A DNA stretch of 64,000 nt from assembly GCF_024171945.1 (NCBI RefSeq), contig NZ_JAMTCR010000004.1:1-64000 (forward strand). The letters are read 5' to 3'. Position 1 is the stretch's first letter. Each line of letters begins with the position of its first letter. This document shows positions 1 through 10,000 of the stretch, in pieces. A program made the translations under genes and the position numbers. The notes beneath the pieces were generated by a model. It ran no database searches and was not told the DNA's origin. It was given only the letters and a program-made list of their open reading frames with translations. This stretch comes from Actinokineospora globicatena. GTDB lineage: Bacteria > Actinomycetota > Actinomycetes > Mycobacteriales > Pseudonocardiaceae.

Positions 1-40
1 TGTGGGGTGCCAATAGTTGGCCACGTGGCCTGACCTGCGC

Positions 41-1111
41 TTACGCAGCGATGGGTTCGTACTCGTTGATCAGGCCGCCGAGGACTGGTCGTCGACGTAT
101 CGACGTGCAGCCTGGCTCTGCGATCGGCTGGTCTGGTTGTGGTGGTGCGAGTTGTAGGGCTTGGTGTGGTCTGCGGTGGTTGTAGTGGTTCACGTAGTGG
201 TCCAGCACCGCTCGCAGGTGGTGTTCGTTGATGATGAGCAGTCGGTCGGTGGCTTCGCGTCGGACGGTGCCGATGAACCGTTCGGCGTGGGCGTTGGCTT
301 GTGGACACCGTGGTGGGGTTTTCACGACGTGGATGCCGGCGTCGGCGAGGACTGTGTCGAACGAAGTGGTGAACTGACCGGCCCGGTCGCGGATGAGGAA
401 TCGGAAGTCGTCTGCCCGGTCGCCCAGGTCCATGAGCAGATTGCGGGCTTGTTGGGTGGTCCATGCTCCGTTGGGGTTGGTGGTGGTGCCGAGGATGTGG
501 ACGTAGCGGGTGGCGACCTCGATCACGAAGAACACGTAGACCCGCTTGAGCGTCACGGCGCAGTCGACGTGGAAGAAGTCGCAGGCCAACAGGCTGACTG
601 CCTGGGCGCGCAGGAACCGCCGCCATGAAGTGTCGCTGTCGCGCTCGGGTGCGGGCGGTATGCGTAGGCGCTTGAGCACGCGGCGCACGGTCGAGGCGGC
701 GACCCGGTGGCCGAGTTTGAGCAGCTCGCCCTGGATCCTGCGGTAGCCCCAGCAGGTGTTCTCCCGGGCCATCCGCTCGATCAACGCCACCACGGCATCG
801 TCGACCGGCGGTCGCCCGATCCGGTTCGGGTAGGTCCACTTCTTCGCGACCAGGCGCCGCTGCCATCGCAGGACGGTGCCCGGCGTTACCAACCGGCGTT
901 GCCGTAGCCAGTCGGGCAGGCGTCGCACCAACACGGCGAGCACAGCGCGGTCGGCCCAGTTCCACCGCGGGCGAGGGTTGGCCCGGCGCAGCACGGCGAC
1001 CTCATGTCGCAGCACCAGCAACTCCGCGTCCTTAGCCGCCGATGACCGGCCGAGCAGAACCAACCAGCCGACGACCTGGGCGAAGATCAGGTACAGCAGT
1101 CGTAGCGCCAC
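41..1111 (-). CDS. IS transposase with integrase (rve) core
   Basis: A 356-residue DDE transposase of the retroviral-integrase type, which would cut and join IS ends. The N-terminal ~120 residues are basic and helical with a helix-turn-helix-like segment; the integrase core follows from about residue 170. The first acidic residue lies in the LACDFFHVD stretch, the second in IRDRAGQF, and the glutamate in ANAHAERF; the C-terminal YNHRRPH motif is typical of the group. The reading frame looks intact. The left IS end is at or beyond the window start; the right end should lie between the start codon and about 1220. It sits immediately upstream of an orphan toxin domain and may have separated that domain from its original N-terminal part. 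Family (IS3-like without OrfA, or IS481-like) is not settled. Confidence 0.85.
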   Translation of the reverse strand: MALRLLYLIFAQVVGWLVLLGRSSAAKDAELLVLRHEVAVLRRANPRPRWNWADRAVLAVLVRRLPDWLRQRRLVTPGTVLRWQRRLVAKKWTYPNRIGRPPVDDAVVALIERMARENTCWGYRRIQGELLKLGHRVAASTVRRVLKRLRIPPAPERDSDTSWRRFLRAQAVSLLACDFFHVDCAVTLKRVYVFFVIEVATRYVHILGTTTNPNGAWTTQQARNLLMDLGDRADDFRFLIRDRAGQFTTSFDTVLADAGIHVVKTPPRCPQANAHAERFIGTVRREATDRLLIINEHHLRAVLDHYVNHYNHRRPHQALQLAPPQPDQPIAEPGCTSIRRRPVLGGLINEYEPIAA

Positions 1112-1226
1112 GCCTCACGATCATGCTCCTGCAGCACATGGTGCGCGATCGCCCCAGCTCAGCGCCTCAGTGCAGAGTTCTGGAACCCCACAAGAGCCGC
1201 TGGGTGACATCTCCGGACGGCATGCG

Positions 1227-1856
1227 ATGGCCGACCTCGTCGCCCGCGCGCGCGACGTCGCCCGCGCGGGCGACCGGGGCCTCGAGCGGATCGAGCGGCT
1301 CGCCATCCACCGCCCCCCGGACGACGTAGTCCGCGACGGGGCAGGCCGCCCGATCGAGGACCTCGAGGTCAGCGGCGGGGCGGGGCGGTTCGACCTCGTC
1401 TACGCCCGGTACGGCCGCAACGGCGAGGTTGTTGGGTACGTCCTAGTGGAGACGAAGGGCCCCGAGGCGGATCTCGGCGTCCGGTTGGGACTCGACGGAA
1501 AGCACTACTACCAGGGCCACCCCGAGTACGTCCGGTCGTTGCTACACGACATGAAACAGGACCGCTACTTCGGTAACCTCGCGAGGGAAATCAGCGCGAA
1601 GTTCGACCAGGGCCGCGTCGACTACATCCTCGTGCAGGCGAAGGTGGCCGCGCGAGTCAAGCCACCCGACGTCCCACTGACCGCCGCCCGTCTCCGGGAG
1701 GCCAACCGCCTAGCCCGGAACGAATTGCGGCCCGGCGAAACCTATCACGAGCGGTTGGCGCAGGAGGTCGACGGCGTGCACATCTACGCCGGCTACAAGG
1801 CCCGCCAGTTCGACCTGGGGTACGACCCGGTGTTCAACCTGTCCGAGCTCAAGTAG
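1227..1856 (+). CDS. Orphan restriction-endonuclease-fold toxin domain
   Basis: A 209-residue protein that looks like the C-terminal nuclease domain of an actinobacterial polymorphic toxin. A PD-(D/E)xK-like core is visible: Asp56 in GRFDLVYAR, then Glu75-x-Lys77 in VLVETKG. The following GPEADLGVRLG and HYYQGHPEYVR stretches match my memory of C-terminal domains on WXG100-type toxins. It has no signal peptide, trafficking domain or repeats. The ATG at 1227 is chosen because the open frame upstream is antisense to the transposase; no strong ribosome site precedes it, so it may be an unexpressed stub. No obvious immunity gene follows, only a decayed NB-ARC fragment. Nuclease activity is inferred from motif order only. 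Confidence 0.6.
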   Translation: MADLVARARDVARAGDRGLERIERLAIHRPPDDVVRDGAGRPIEDLEVSGGAGRFDLVYARYGRNGEVVGYVLVETKGPEADLGVRLGLDGKHYYQGHPEYVRSLLHDMKQDRYFGNLAREISAKFDQGRVDYILVQAKVAARVKPPDVPLTAARLREANRLARNELRPGETYHERLAQEVDGVHIYAGYKARQFDLGYDPVFNLSELK

Positions 1857-1950
1857 CCCAGCCCCCGGTCGTTCCGGCGAGCCACCGGTGATGACACGGC
1901 GACATCGGTGGGATGCGGATGCGGTGGAGCGTTGGGTGGCGGTGGGGTGA

Positions 1951-2243
1951 ATGGAACCGATTGACCGTCTGCTCACCACGGCGGGGCCGACCCATGTGGT
2001 AGTGACCAGCCTGAGTGGGGCAAGACCGACCTGCCGACGCGCTGGCTCAACGCGCACCACAAGCGCCATCCCGACGGCGTGCTGAACGTCGACCTCAGCG
2101 GCTGGAGCAACCATCCGCCACCGACCACACCGTAGGTCCTCGCCGGGTGGCTGCGTGCGCTCGGTGTCACCGCCGACGACCCGCCAGGCGAGGCAGACGA
2201 ACTGATCACTCTATACCGGACGGTCACCACCGATAGACAGTGA
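1951..2243 (+). pseudogene. Decayed NB-ARC/AfsR-type ATPase fragment
   Basis: The conceptual translation follows the start of an NB-ARC nucleotide-binding domain as in AfsR-type regulators. A beta-strand (THVVVTSLSG) leads into a broken P-loop, then TRWLNAHHKRHPDG, VLNVDLSGW and VLAGWLRALGV. The P-loop GKT is read only after a one-base frame change near 2010. A TAG at 2133-2135 interrupts the frame, which then continues in register to TGA at 2241. Only about 95 codons remain, so this is a relic. The parent would have been an intracellular signal-transduction ATPase with TPR or WD repeats. Confidence 0.55.
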
Positions 2244-2629
2244 GCCTTTGTCATCTCGCTGTGGTCTCATGGTTCCAAGGCCCGTAGATGGCCTTGGCGA
2301 GTCGACAGACGCGGTGTGGGCTGGAGGCGGACTTGCCAGGACGCGCCAGGTCTTAAGTTGGGCGCTGGCGTGTTCGCCGGGGCTGCAAAGGCGGGCATGG
2401 GCGCGGTTGGCGACCCTCTACGACTCGGGCTTGTTCCGCTGGCGGCGGGCGTAGCGCCGCGATCAACCACTTCGCGTCGAGAGCTCGGTAGCGCGGTGAC
2501 CGTTGACGTGGAAAGGGTGGGGCGTAGCCACTGACGACGCGGTGCGTTCGCAGTGGTGTGCGTGGACTCTGGCGCCGTCGGTCAGATGCCACAGCGGGTG
2601 AGTGGCCAGAGGCGCCGAACCGTCATGAC

Positions 2630-2905
2630 GATGACTACCGCGGAGCCAGCCGCAACGTAAGTCCGCACCTCGAAGTCGAGCCCGATCGAGCGGATCACAC
2701 CTGAGACTTCGACGAGCAGGGTGACTTCGACGAGCAAGTAGCCGATGTCCAGCAGTTTGATCCGCGCGCGATCTTGCCCACTGTGGTGTGGCGTATCGAG
2801 GGCTCGGCGATCCGGGTGACGACGCGGATCATCGCCCGATACACCAGTTGCATGCCGCGGAGCAGCACTGCGGCCAGTAGCAGGCTGATCGCGGCCCTGG
2901 GAGGC
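2630..2905 (-). pseudogene. Possible decayed membrane-protein gene
   Basis: Read leftward, one frame gives a hydrophobic run (AAISLLLAAVLLRGMQLVYR) followed by a basic stretch. After a frame change near 2765 another frame gives LLDIGYLLVEVTLLVEVSG and a second hydrophobic run ending near 2640. Together they resemble a small two-helix membrane protein that has lost its frame. I do not recognise the family. The stretch from 2244 to about 2630 shows no gene I can support on either strand. Confidence 0.25.
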
Positions 2906-2906
2906 T

Positions 2907-3058
2907 CCAAAACTCGGCTTGATGCCTCTGACCTGCAGATAGGTTGCCGGGGCGGAACCTGTTCATCGGACGGGTCGTGACTGGGTTTGGTGGCTTCTGC
3001 GGCTTGTTCAGATGCTGGCCGCGGTAGTCGAGACTGTGGTGACAACTAAGTGCTCACC
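2907..3058. repeat. Left copy of a ~150 bp repeat bracketing the defence island
   Basis: This segment aligns collinearly with 12861-13018 in the same orientation. Three shared blocks are in register: CAAAACTCGGCT followed by CTCTGACCTG; TGACTGGG about 70 bases later; and AAGTGCTC about 70 bases after that. Spacings are 69 and 70 bases here against 73 and 72 in the other copy. The two copies lie 9.96 kb apart and enclose the AIPR gene and the type I restriction-modification operon. Confidence 0.6.
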
Positions 3059-3175
3059 GACCTTGCGGGTCCCGAGTCAGCCTTACGATGCCGTTGACCT
3101 GCGGTTAGAGGCCGATGCAGCTCGTTGAGCGCTGCTCAGAGAGCACTTGTGTGTGAACTATGTACGGCATATCAC

Positions 3176-3210
3176 GTTGACCTGCCGGAATGTGATTTCG
3201 GCAGGTCAAC
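3176..3210. other. Strong stem-loop, terminator-like
   Basis: A 35-base hairpin with 15-base arms (GTTGACCTGCCGGAA and TTTCGGCAGGTCAAC, one mismatch) and a 5-base loop. No T-run follows on either strand. It could end transcription coming leftward from the AIPR gene (stop at 3953) or be the trace of a mobile-element end. Confidence 0.4.
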
Positions 3211-3952
3211 GCGTGTACGTTCCAAGTCATTGAATGCGGTTCAGTGCCGTTTAGAGTGCATTTCTGCTCCCCGTTTGCTCCCCGGCGTGCTCCCGCACGC
3301 GGGTGCGGTGATGCGCGCTCTGGTAGATGAATGCGCTGTGGCTGGCGCGGGTGGACGCTTGGAGCACGTGGTAACGCGCTGCATGTTGCTACGCTGCGTG
3401 ACCTTGGTGGACGTGTGCCTGGCGCACGCCCGGTGTAGGCCAAGGATGTCCCGTCGTTCGTCTCTACAACCACTGACGTGCCCACCGAGGGCGGTCGCTC
3501 GGCTTACTCTGATCTGATTACCTGGTCTCAGCGCTTGCACGGTCTCAGTATGTCGCTGGCCAGTACTCGGTGGCTGGATCAAAAGTGCAGCTCGCTGCTC
3601 CAGGATGTTCAGGTCAGGGACTATGAGCACCCGGCGACGACCCGAACGTGATCCCCTGGCTCACCCCAAGCGACTGGATCGCGCGCACGCAACGCCTCGC
3701 CGGACTGCTCAACCGATACCAATCGCCGCATGAACCCACAGCTCACAGTCGGTGCCAGCATTTTCGATCAGCACAGGCAACAACGGCCGCACCAGCTCCC
3801 ACAAACCCTCCGGAACGATTCACGACCACCGACCCTCAACCATGATCAACCCAACGACCCACCACCACGTTGGACACGGTCTAAACACCAGGTCGGAGCC
3901 ATGTAGCCGGGGTTCTGGGACCCCGCAGGATGAAAAGGGTTCTAGGAAAGCC
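3211..3952. other. Intergenic, no supported gene
   Basis: About 740 bases with no frame on either strand showing actinomycete codon bias, a ribosome site and a recognisable protein together. The local sequence is more A+T-rich than the flanks. It is probably remnant DNA downstream of the AIPR gene. Confidence 0.5.
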
Positions 3953-6031
3953 TCATTCCTCTTCTTCCTCTGATGCCTGCCGCAAACGGTTGGCGATGTC
4001 CACCAGGGAACCGCGTTGCGGAACGAACCAGCGTCGGGTGCCTTGGAGCGGTTTGCTTTGGTAACCGGCTTCCACCAGCATCTTTTGCACCAGGCCGGAC
4101 GGTGAGTAGGCGACACCGTCAACCGCCCACACCAGGCAGTTGCGGCGCTGGCGGGTCCAAGTCGCGCGGGCCCGGCGGGCGTCTGCCGCGAGCCAGGGAG
4201 TGAGCTGCTGCTGTTCGCGACCCGGGACCGGACGGAATTCGACGAGGGTCCCCTCCTCGAGGGCATTATTCTCGAAGATCACGGTGACTGCGTTGGCCTG
4301 CCGTGCGTGCCGTTCACGCTCGGCTGCGCGGTATTCCGCTGAAAGGGCCGGCGGCTGACGCTCTCCCTGCAGAGCCGCCAGTGCTGAGCTGACGAGGTCC
4401 GCATATCGGTCGGCATTACGGAAGATGCTACTCACCTGGCTCTTGGGTCCGTAACCCGTATCGATCCCGTGGATCAATGTGGCCACGGCATCCTTTACGA
4501 GCTCGGCGACGTATGGCGGTACCTTCGGCCAATCCGATTCCGCAGTCTCTCGCCATCCTACGGGCAGGCGCTGATAAACTATGTGGGCGATGAGTAGACG
4601 ACCGAGGTCGGCGAGGGTGCCAGCGCGCCCCTCCCACTGCGAGCGTTGGAGGTCGATCTGCCGCTCGATCTCTCGGAGTATCAGGACGGTGCGCCAGGTC
4701 TTCACCGCATCGGTACGGTTGAGCGGAAACAGGTGGTGGTGCTGCTTGGGATCCCAGAGAAGATTGATGTCCACATTGGCCTGGAAAGACGGTTCCGGAG
4801 ACGCGTGAGCGCAGGCGAGCGCGGTCGCAGCCTCCCTGAGGGTGCAACCGTCTTCCTTCGACTGTGGTGGCTCTTCGCCCCGGCGCAGGACGTAGGTCTT
4901 TCGCAGCCGAAGCAAAAAGTCATCGCGGAGCTGCTGCTGCACCTTTTCCAGGGCGATGAAGTCCTGGGGTTCCACCCTGTTCTGGGTGTTAGTCGTCCGT
5001 GTGACGTCGTGGTCGAAGCCCTCTGGGCAGTCTGCCAAGGAGATGATGCGGATGCCGATCCGCGCGTGTGTGGCGATGTCCGGGGCTCTCTGATACGCCT
5101 CGTGAACGGAGGCAACGGTCTGGGCTCCGTTCACGATGCTTGCTCCTTCCATCTCCAAGTCCCCCCGCGGGCCCATGATCACCTTATCGCATAGCACTGT
5201 GATCCCATTATTGAAATACCAAAAGTATTTGGGCCTGTTGCGGAGTGTCTCCACGAGTGTGCGATTCACTGCAGTGACCCCAAGGGGGTTACGAATGTTT
5301 CGCTGGAAGAGGCGGTGGTGGTTGTCCTCGTACCAGCGTGCGATTTCTTCTCCTCCGATCGTGCCGTGGTACGCCAGGATGGGCTCCTTGATTGGGTTGA
5401 CGTCGACGGCTGCGGCCGAGGCCTTTAGATTGATCTGTGGTTCGGCGATCCCTGAGCGCAGGATGCGGATAAAGTCGGGAAGCCGCAGGGTGCGCAGGCG
5501 CAGCGACTCCTCGTACTCCGCGCAGAACCGGTCCAACACATCCCTGGCTTCAGTCCCCATCGGCTGGGGTCCTGCCCAGACTGGCAGCAGGGTGATCTGG
5601 ACTCGCGGATTGCTGAGTGCCCGCTCCAGATCGGCGACAAGCGGCGTCAACTTGGCGTTGAACGACTGGTACTCGCGGGCTATCAGCAGTTCCAGACCGT
5701 TCTTCAGGTCGAGGGCGGCACTCTTGGAAAAGGCGGCTGTGCCGTCGCTGCTCCACTTCGCTTGCGCGACCCAGACCTGCGGCTCTTCCGAGGTGAGGTC
5801 TACCGCCACGGCGTCGATGCCCTGGTCGCCGAACGAGTCGATGACGCACTCCGCGCACCGCTGGAGTGGGTAGCCGGTGAACTCACGGATCGCCAAGGCG
5901 GCCAGAGAACGTGAGAGGAAGGAGCTTCGCTGGATTCGCTGCTCAAACTTCGACAGATCGTCAACTTTAACGATCCCAGTGAACTGCTCGTCGAGGGCGT
6001 GCTCCAGTTGCTGGGCGTGCAGAGCGGTCAC
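3953..6031 (-). CDS. AIPR-family phage-resistance protein
   Basis: A 692-residue protein of the AIPR (abortive infection phage resistance) family. The diagnostic core runs from roughly residue 235 to 500: LFQRNIRNPLG, then KYFWYFNNGITVLCDK, VNGAQTV and NTQNRVEPQDFIALEK. The N-terminal 110 residues contain GIDAVAVD (Asp73) followed by a strand ending in Gln90-x-Lys92. That spacing recalls a PD-(D/E)xK nuclease fold with Gln in place of Glu, so nuclease activity is possible but inferred. AIPR proteins often sit in defence islands, and this one lies just before a type I restriction-modification operon in the opposite orientation. The mechanism of the family is not established. The frame is intact and full length. 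Confidence 0.85.
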   Translation of the reverse strand: MTALHAQQLEHALDEQFTGIVKVDDLSKFEQRIQRSSFLSRSLAALAIREFTGYPLQRCAECVIDSFGDQGIDAVAVDLTSEEPQVWVAQAKWSSDGTAAFSKSAALDLKNGLELLIAREYQSFNAKLTPLVADLERALSNPRVQITLLPVWAGPQPMGTEARDVLDRFCAEYEESLRLRTLRLPDFIRILRSGIAEPQINLKASAAAVDVNPIKEPILAYHGTIGGEEIARWYEDNHHRLFQRNIRNPLGVTAVNRTLVETLRNRPKYFWYFNNGITVLCDKVIMGPRGDLEMEGASIVNGAQTVASVHEAYQRAPDIATHARIGIRIISLADCPEGFDHDVTRTTNTQNRVEPQDFIALEKVQQQLRDDFLLRLRKTYVLRRGEEPPQSKEDGCTLREAATALACAHASPEPSFQANVDINLLWDPKQHHHLFPLNRTDAVKTWRTVLILREIERQIDLQRSQWEGRAGTLADLGRLLIAHIVYQRLPVGWRETAESDWPKVPPYVAELVKDAVATLIHGIDTGYGPKSQVSSIFRNADRYADLVSSALAALQGERQPPALSAEYRAAERERHARQANAVTVIFENNALEEGTLVEFRPVPGREQQQLTPWLAADARRARATWTRQRRNCLVWAVDGVAYSPSGLVQKMLVEAGYQSKPLQGTRRWFVPQRGSLVDIANRLRQASEEEEE

Positions 6032-6097
6032 TGTGCTCCTGTCGGCGGGCGGAAGGGCGGCTGTGCTGGGACGGACGGCGCGGGTGTGCCCATCGTT

Positions 6098-6440
6098 TGA
6101 CAGACATCTGAGATTGGGGGAGCGTGTCCCCGGAAGGATGTCTCATCATGGAACCCTGGGCAGGTAGAAGCGGCGGCTTCGGCGGTCGTTCACTCCGGAG
6201 TTTAAGGTCGAGATCGTGGAGCTGTGCTCGCGGGGTGACCGATCGGTTAGCCAGCTCGCGAAGGGCTTCGCCCTGAGCGAGACCGCAGTGCGGCAGAGGG
6301 TCGTGCAGGCCGAGCGCACCCGCACCGACGGATTGGCCACCGACGAACGCGAGGAGCTTATGAGGCCTCCGCCCGTTGCCGGAGGACGTGGAGATGCTCC
6401 GCGTGTTAGACCTAAACCGGCGCCTCGCAACTATCTGCTA
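6098..6440 (+). pseudogene. IS3-family OrfA remnant
   Basis: The translation FTPEFKVEIVELCSRGDRS, then VSQLAKGFALSETAVRQ and TDEREELMR is the helix-turn-helix OrfA of an IS3-family transposase. After EELMR the frame breaks near 6366, and PEDVEMLR continues in another frame before the match ends. The TGACAGACATCTGAGA sequence from 6098 looks like the IS left end. OrfB is missing, so this is an inactive relic. Confidence 0.7.
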
Positions 6441-6554
6441 CTCGCGGACGCAGCAATGCAGGCCAGGTCCGACAGCCTTAAGCAGCGGGATCCGAAGCAG
6501 AGGTAATGGGCGATCTCGGTCGGATCCTGGAGTGTGCGGCGGGCGAGCAAACAG

Positions 6555-6960
6555 TGTTCACCGTCCAGACCGCCAGCCGATCCGGATGACCACCCGCGCC
6601 CAGCTGTACTCGCGCGGTGTGTGTACCGTTACTGGCTGACATCCGCCGCCAAACCCTGGCGGGCAGGCCTGCGACCAGCTCGCTGGCATGGGCCTCATGA
6701 CCGCCGGTGGTGACCACAGTGTTTCGTGGACTCTGGTGGCCAGCACGCGCGCGGTGTCGTGCCTATCCGCTATACACGCAGGTAGTTGACCTGCCCATGG
6801 GCCTCATCGGGGGTGATCCACCGGGACGGCACCTCCCATGGCGAACACGCGCGCCAGCATCGCCATGGCTTGGCGCGGCTTCGTGGCGAACTCCGTCCCC
6901 GGGGGCCCGCCCGACGGCACCGGTCCGCGTCTGCGATCCAGGCACGAGCAGATCGAGCTC
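6555..6960 (-). pseudogene. IS701-family transposase remnant
   Basis: Reading leftward through several frame changes recovers a DDE transposase of the IS701 type: FATKPRQAMAMLARVF, then RWITPDEAHGQ (with the second catalytic Asp), RVLATRVHETLW, SELVAGLPARVWRR and HTPREYSWARV. At least three frameshifts and an in-frame stop interrupt it and both termini are lost. With the neighbouring IS3 relic it fills the gap between the AIPR gene and hsdR. Confidence 0.65.
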
Positions 6961-7082
6961 CCGGTGCATCAGCGCGTGCGTACGTTGCTCAGACTCCGAG
7001 ACCGACCTCGTGAGCCTCCTCAGGTACACCTGCCAGCGCGGCCGACTATCTTGGGGCGGTCCACACGACGTAGGGGGACCGC

Positions 7083-10000
7083 GTGGTAAACGATCAAGCA
7101 GACATGGTACAGCAGCTCGCTGCAGCGTCGGTCAACTTCGGCTACCTGCTGTCGTTGGAGCCGCTTCTCGTTCGTTACGCTGCTGGCGCTGAACTGCACG
7201 TGTTCACCGATCCCAACGTCGCGCTGTACAAGATGCGGCAATTCGCGGAGGTCCTGGTCCAACGGCTCGCCGTTGAGGGCGGTCAGCAGGTCAACCCGCG
7301 GACTGATCTGGCGACTCTCATCGAGGCCCTATACCAAGGTCAGCTGCTGCCCGGCGACGTCTACCACCTGTTCGAGCGCATCCGCCGGTCCGGCAATCGG
7401 GCGGTCCACCGCCACCTGGATGATCAGCGTGAGGCACTGACGTGTCTGCACGCCTGCTTCCAACTAGGAGTGTGGTTTCACCAGACCCTGGACGAGCCGT
7501 CGTCTGCACGTCCCAATTCGTTCATCCCTCCAGCGCGGCCAGCAGACTTCGCGTCCGACGAAGTCGCCGAGCTCAGGTGCGACCTCGAACAACTCCGGGA
7601 TGAACTCGTCCGTGCTCGATCTGCGTCGCGGGCTGCCGCTGACCAGGCGCACTCGGAGGCCGAAGCTCGTCAGCAGGCCGAGGTCATCGTCACTCAGACA
7701 CGCGATGATCTTCAGGCCGCGTTCGACCTGGCGCTGGAGACCGAGCAGGCTCTCAACCGCGCCCAAGAGGAGTATAATGCCAGGCTTACCGATCTTGAGG
7801 CGGCTCGTGAGGGGCTGACCGCCGCCGAGCGGAACGATATCGTCCAGAGGGCTATCCGGGCGTCGCGTCGAGTGCGGCTAAGCGAGGCACAGACCAGGGC
7901 CGTGATCGACGAGCAGCTTCGCGCTGCGGGGTGGGAAGCCCACTCGGAGAGGCTGCGTCATGGCGTCGGTGCTCGACCGGTCGCCGGGAAGTACATGGCC
8001 ATCGCGGAGTGGCCGACGTCCTCGGGACCTGCGGACTACATCCTGTTTTGCGGGCTCACCCCTGTAGGTGCGGTCGAGGCTAAAGCTGAGTCACAAGATG
8101 TGTCCGGCGACCTTGGGCAGGCCAGACGTTACAGCCGGGACTTCAACGACTTCGTGCCTCAGCCAGCGGTCGGGGGGCCGTGGGGCGAGTACAAGGTGCC
8201 ATTCCTGTTCGCCACGAACGGGCGACCATACTTAGAGCAGCTGAGAACGGCGTCCGGTCTATGGTTCCAAGACGTTCGCCAGCCCACCAACCTCTCCCGG
8301 CCTCGCCGCGAGTGGCCCTCCCCCAGCACGCTCTGGCAGTTGCTGACCCACGACCGCAGCAACGCCGACGAGACAATCCGAAACGACTCCAACTTTGCCC
8401 CGCGGCTTCGCGAGTACCAACGCGACGCGATCGCGGAGGTGGAGAAGCGCATCGCCGACGGCATCAGGGCGATGTTGGTCGCGATGGCCACAGGTACTGG
8501 TAAGACGGTAACCTGCCTCGGCTTCATCGAGCGGATGCTGCGCAACGAGCGGTTCAACCGAATCCTGTTCTTGGTGGACCGTCTAGCCCTGGGCGAACAG
8601 GCGGAGGAGAAGTTCAAGAGCGAGATCGTCCACGGCGTCAACACGCTGGCCCAGATCTACGAAGTCGCGACCATCGACAAACCTCACGTCGACGCCACCA
8701 CTCGACTGCACATCGCGACGGTGCAGTCGATGGTGCACCGACTCGCCGACCACGACTGCGGCCAAGCCCGGCTCGACCCCGACCTGTACGACTGCATCGT
8801 CGTCGATGAGTGCCACCGCGGATACTCCCTCGACCGTGCTATGACACCGGGCGAACTCGAGTTCCGCTCCGAAGCGGAGTACCAGAGCGAGTACCGCCGC
8901 GTGCTGGACCACTTCGACGCCGTCAAGATCGGCCTGACAGCGACGCCTGCCGCGCACACTGTGGCTATCTTTGGCGACCCGATCTACACCTACTCCTACC
9001 GACGGGCCGTCATCGACGGTTACCTCATCGACCACGAACCTCCCACCCAGATCGCGACGCAGCTCAATACCTACGGCATTCACCTCGACCGTGGGACCGA
9101 AGCGAGCATCCTCGACCTCGAAACCGGCCGGGTCGAGCTGCACCAACTCCAGGACGAGCTGAACTTCCAGGTCGACGACTTCAACCGCCGGGTGATCACG
9201 ACCGGCTTCAACGACGCCGTGTGCCGGGAATTAGCCCAGGAGATCACGCCGGGTGAGGACGGCAAGACCATCATTTTCTGCGTCAACGACGCGCATGCCG
9301 ATCTAGTCGTCGATTCTCTCAACCGCGCCCTGGAGGAGCTGTGGGGAGAGATCGATGGCGAGCTGGTCATGAAGATCACCAGCAGATCGGACCGGCCACA
9401 ACGTCTGATCAGGCGGTTCCGTAACGAGCGGACTCCGCAGGTCGCCGTGACCGTGGACCTGCTCACCACGGGGGTCGACATCCCTAAGGTCGACAAGCTG
9501 GTGTTCATCCGCCGGGTGCGGAGTAGGATTCTTTTCGAGCAGATGCTGGGCCGGGCGACGCGGCCGTGTTCGGAGATTGGGAAAGAGACCTTCCGCATCC
9601 ACGACGCTGTCGGGCTCTACGCGGCCCTGGAACCGCTGACGTCGATGCAGCCGGTCATCGCGAACGTTAGCGTTACGGCCGAGCAGTTGATCGCCGAGCT
9701 GATCGACGCTGACCGTCCCGAGCATGTCCAGGAGATCGCTGAACAGCTCGCGGCGCGGTTGCAGCGACGCCTCCCGAAGCTGACCGCCGCAGCGGCCGAG
9801 GCGTTCGAGCGGCTCACGGCACGTTCGCCCGCTGACTACATCGACAATGTCATCCGGGCCGGTGACTTCAACCAACTCGTTGCCACCTTCACCCGTCTTC
9901 CCGAACTGGCTGCACTCATCGAGCGCGGAGTGGTCCTCGATCCCCGCCAGGCGGTGATCGACGACCGGGAAGACGAGGTTATTGCCACCCGCCGCGCGTA

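Noticed and set aside
9080-9598. Leftward frame over hsdR
   Set aside because: Opposite-strand shadow of the helicase domain, no motifs.
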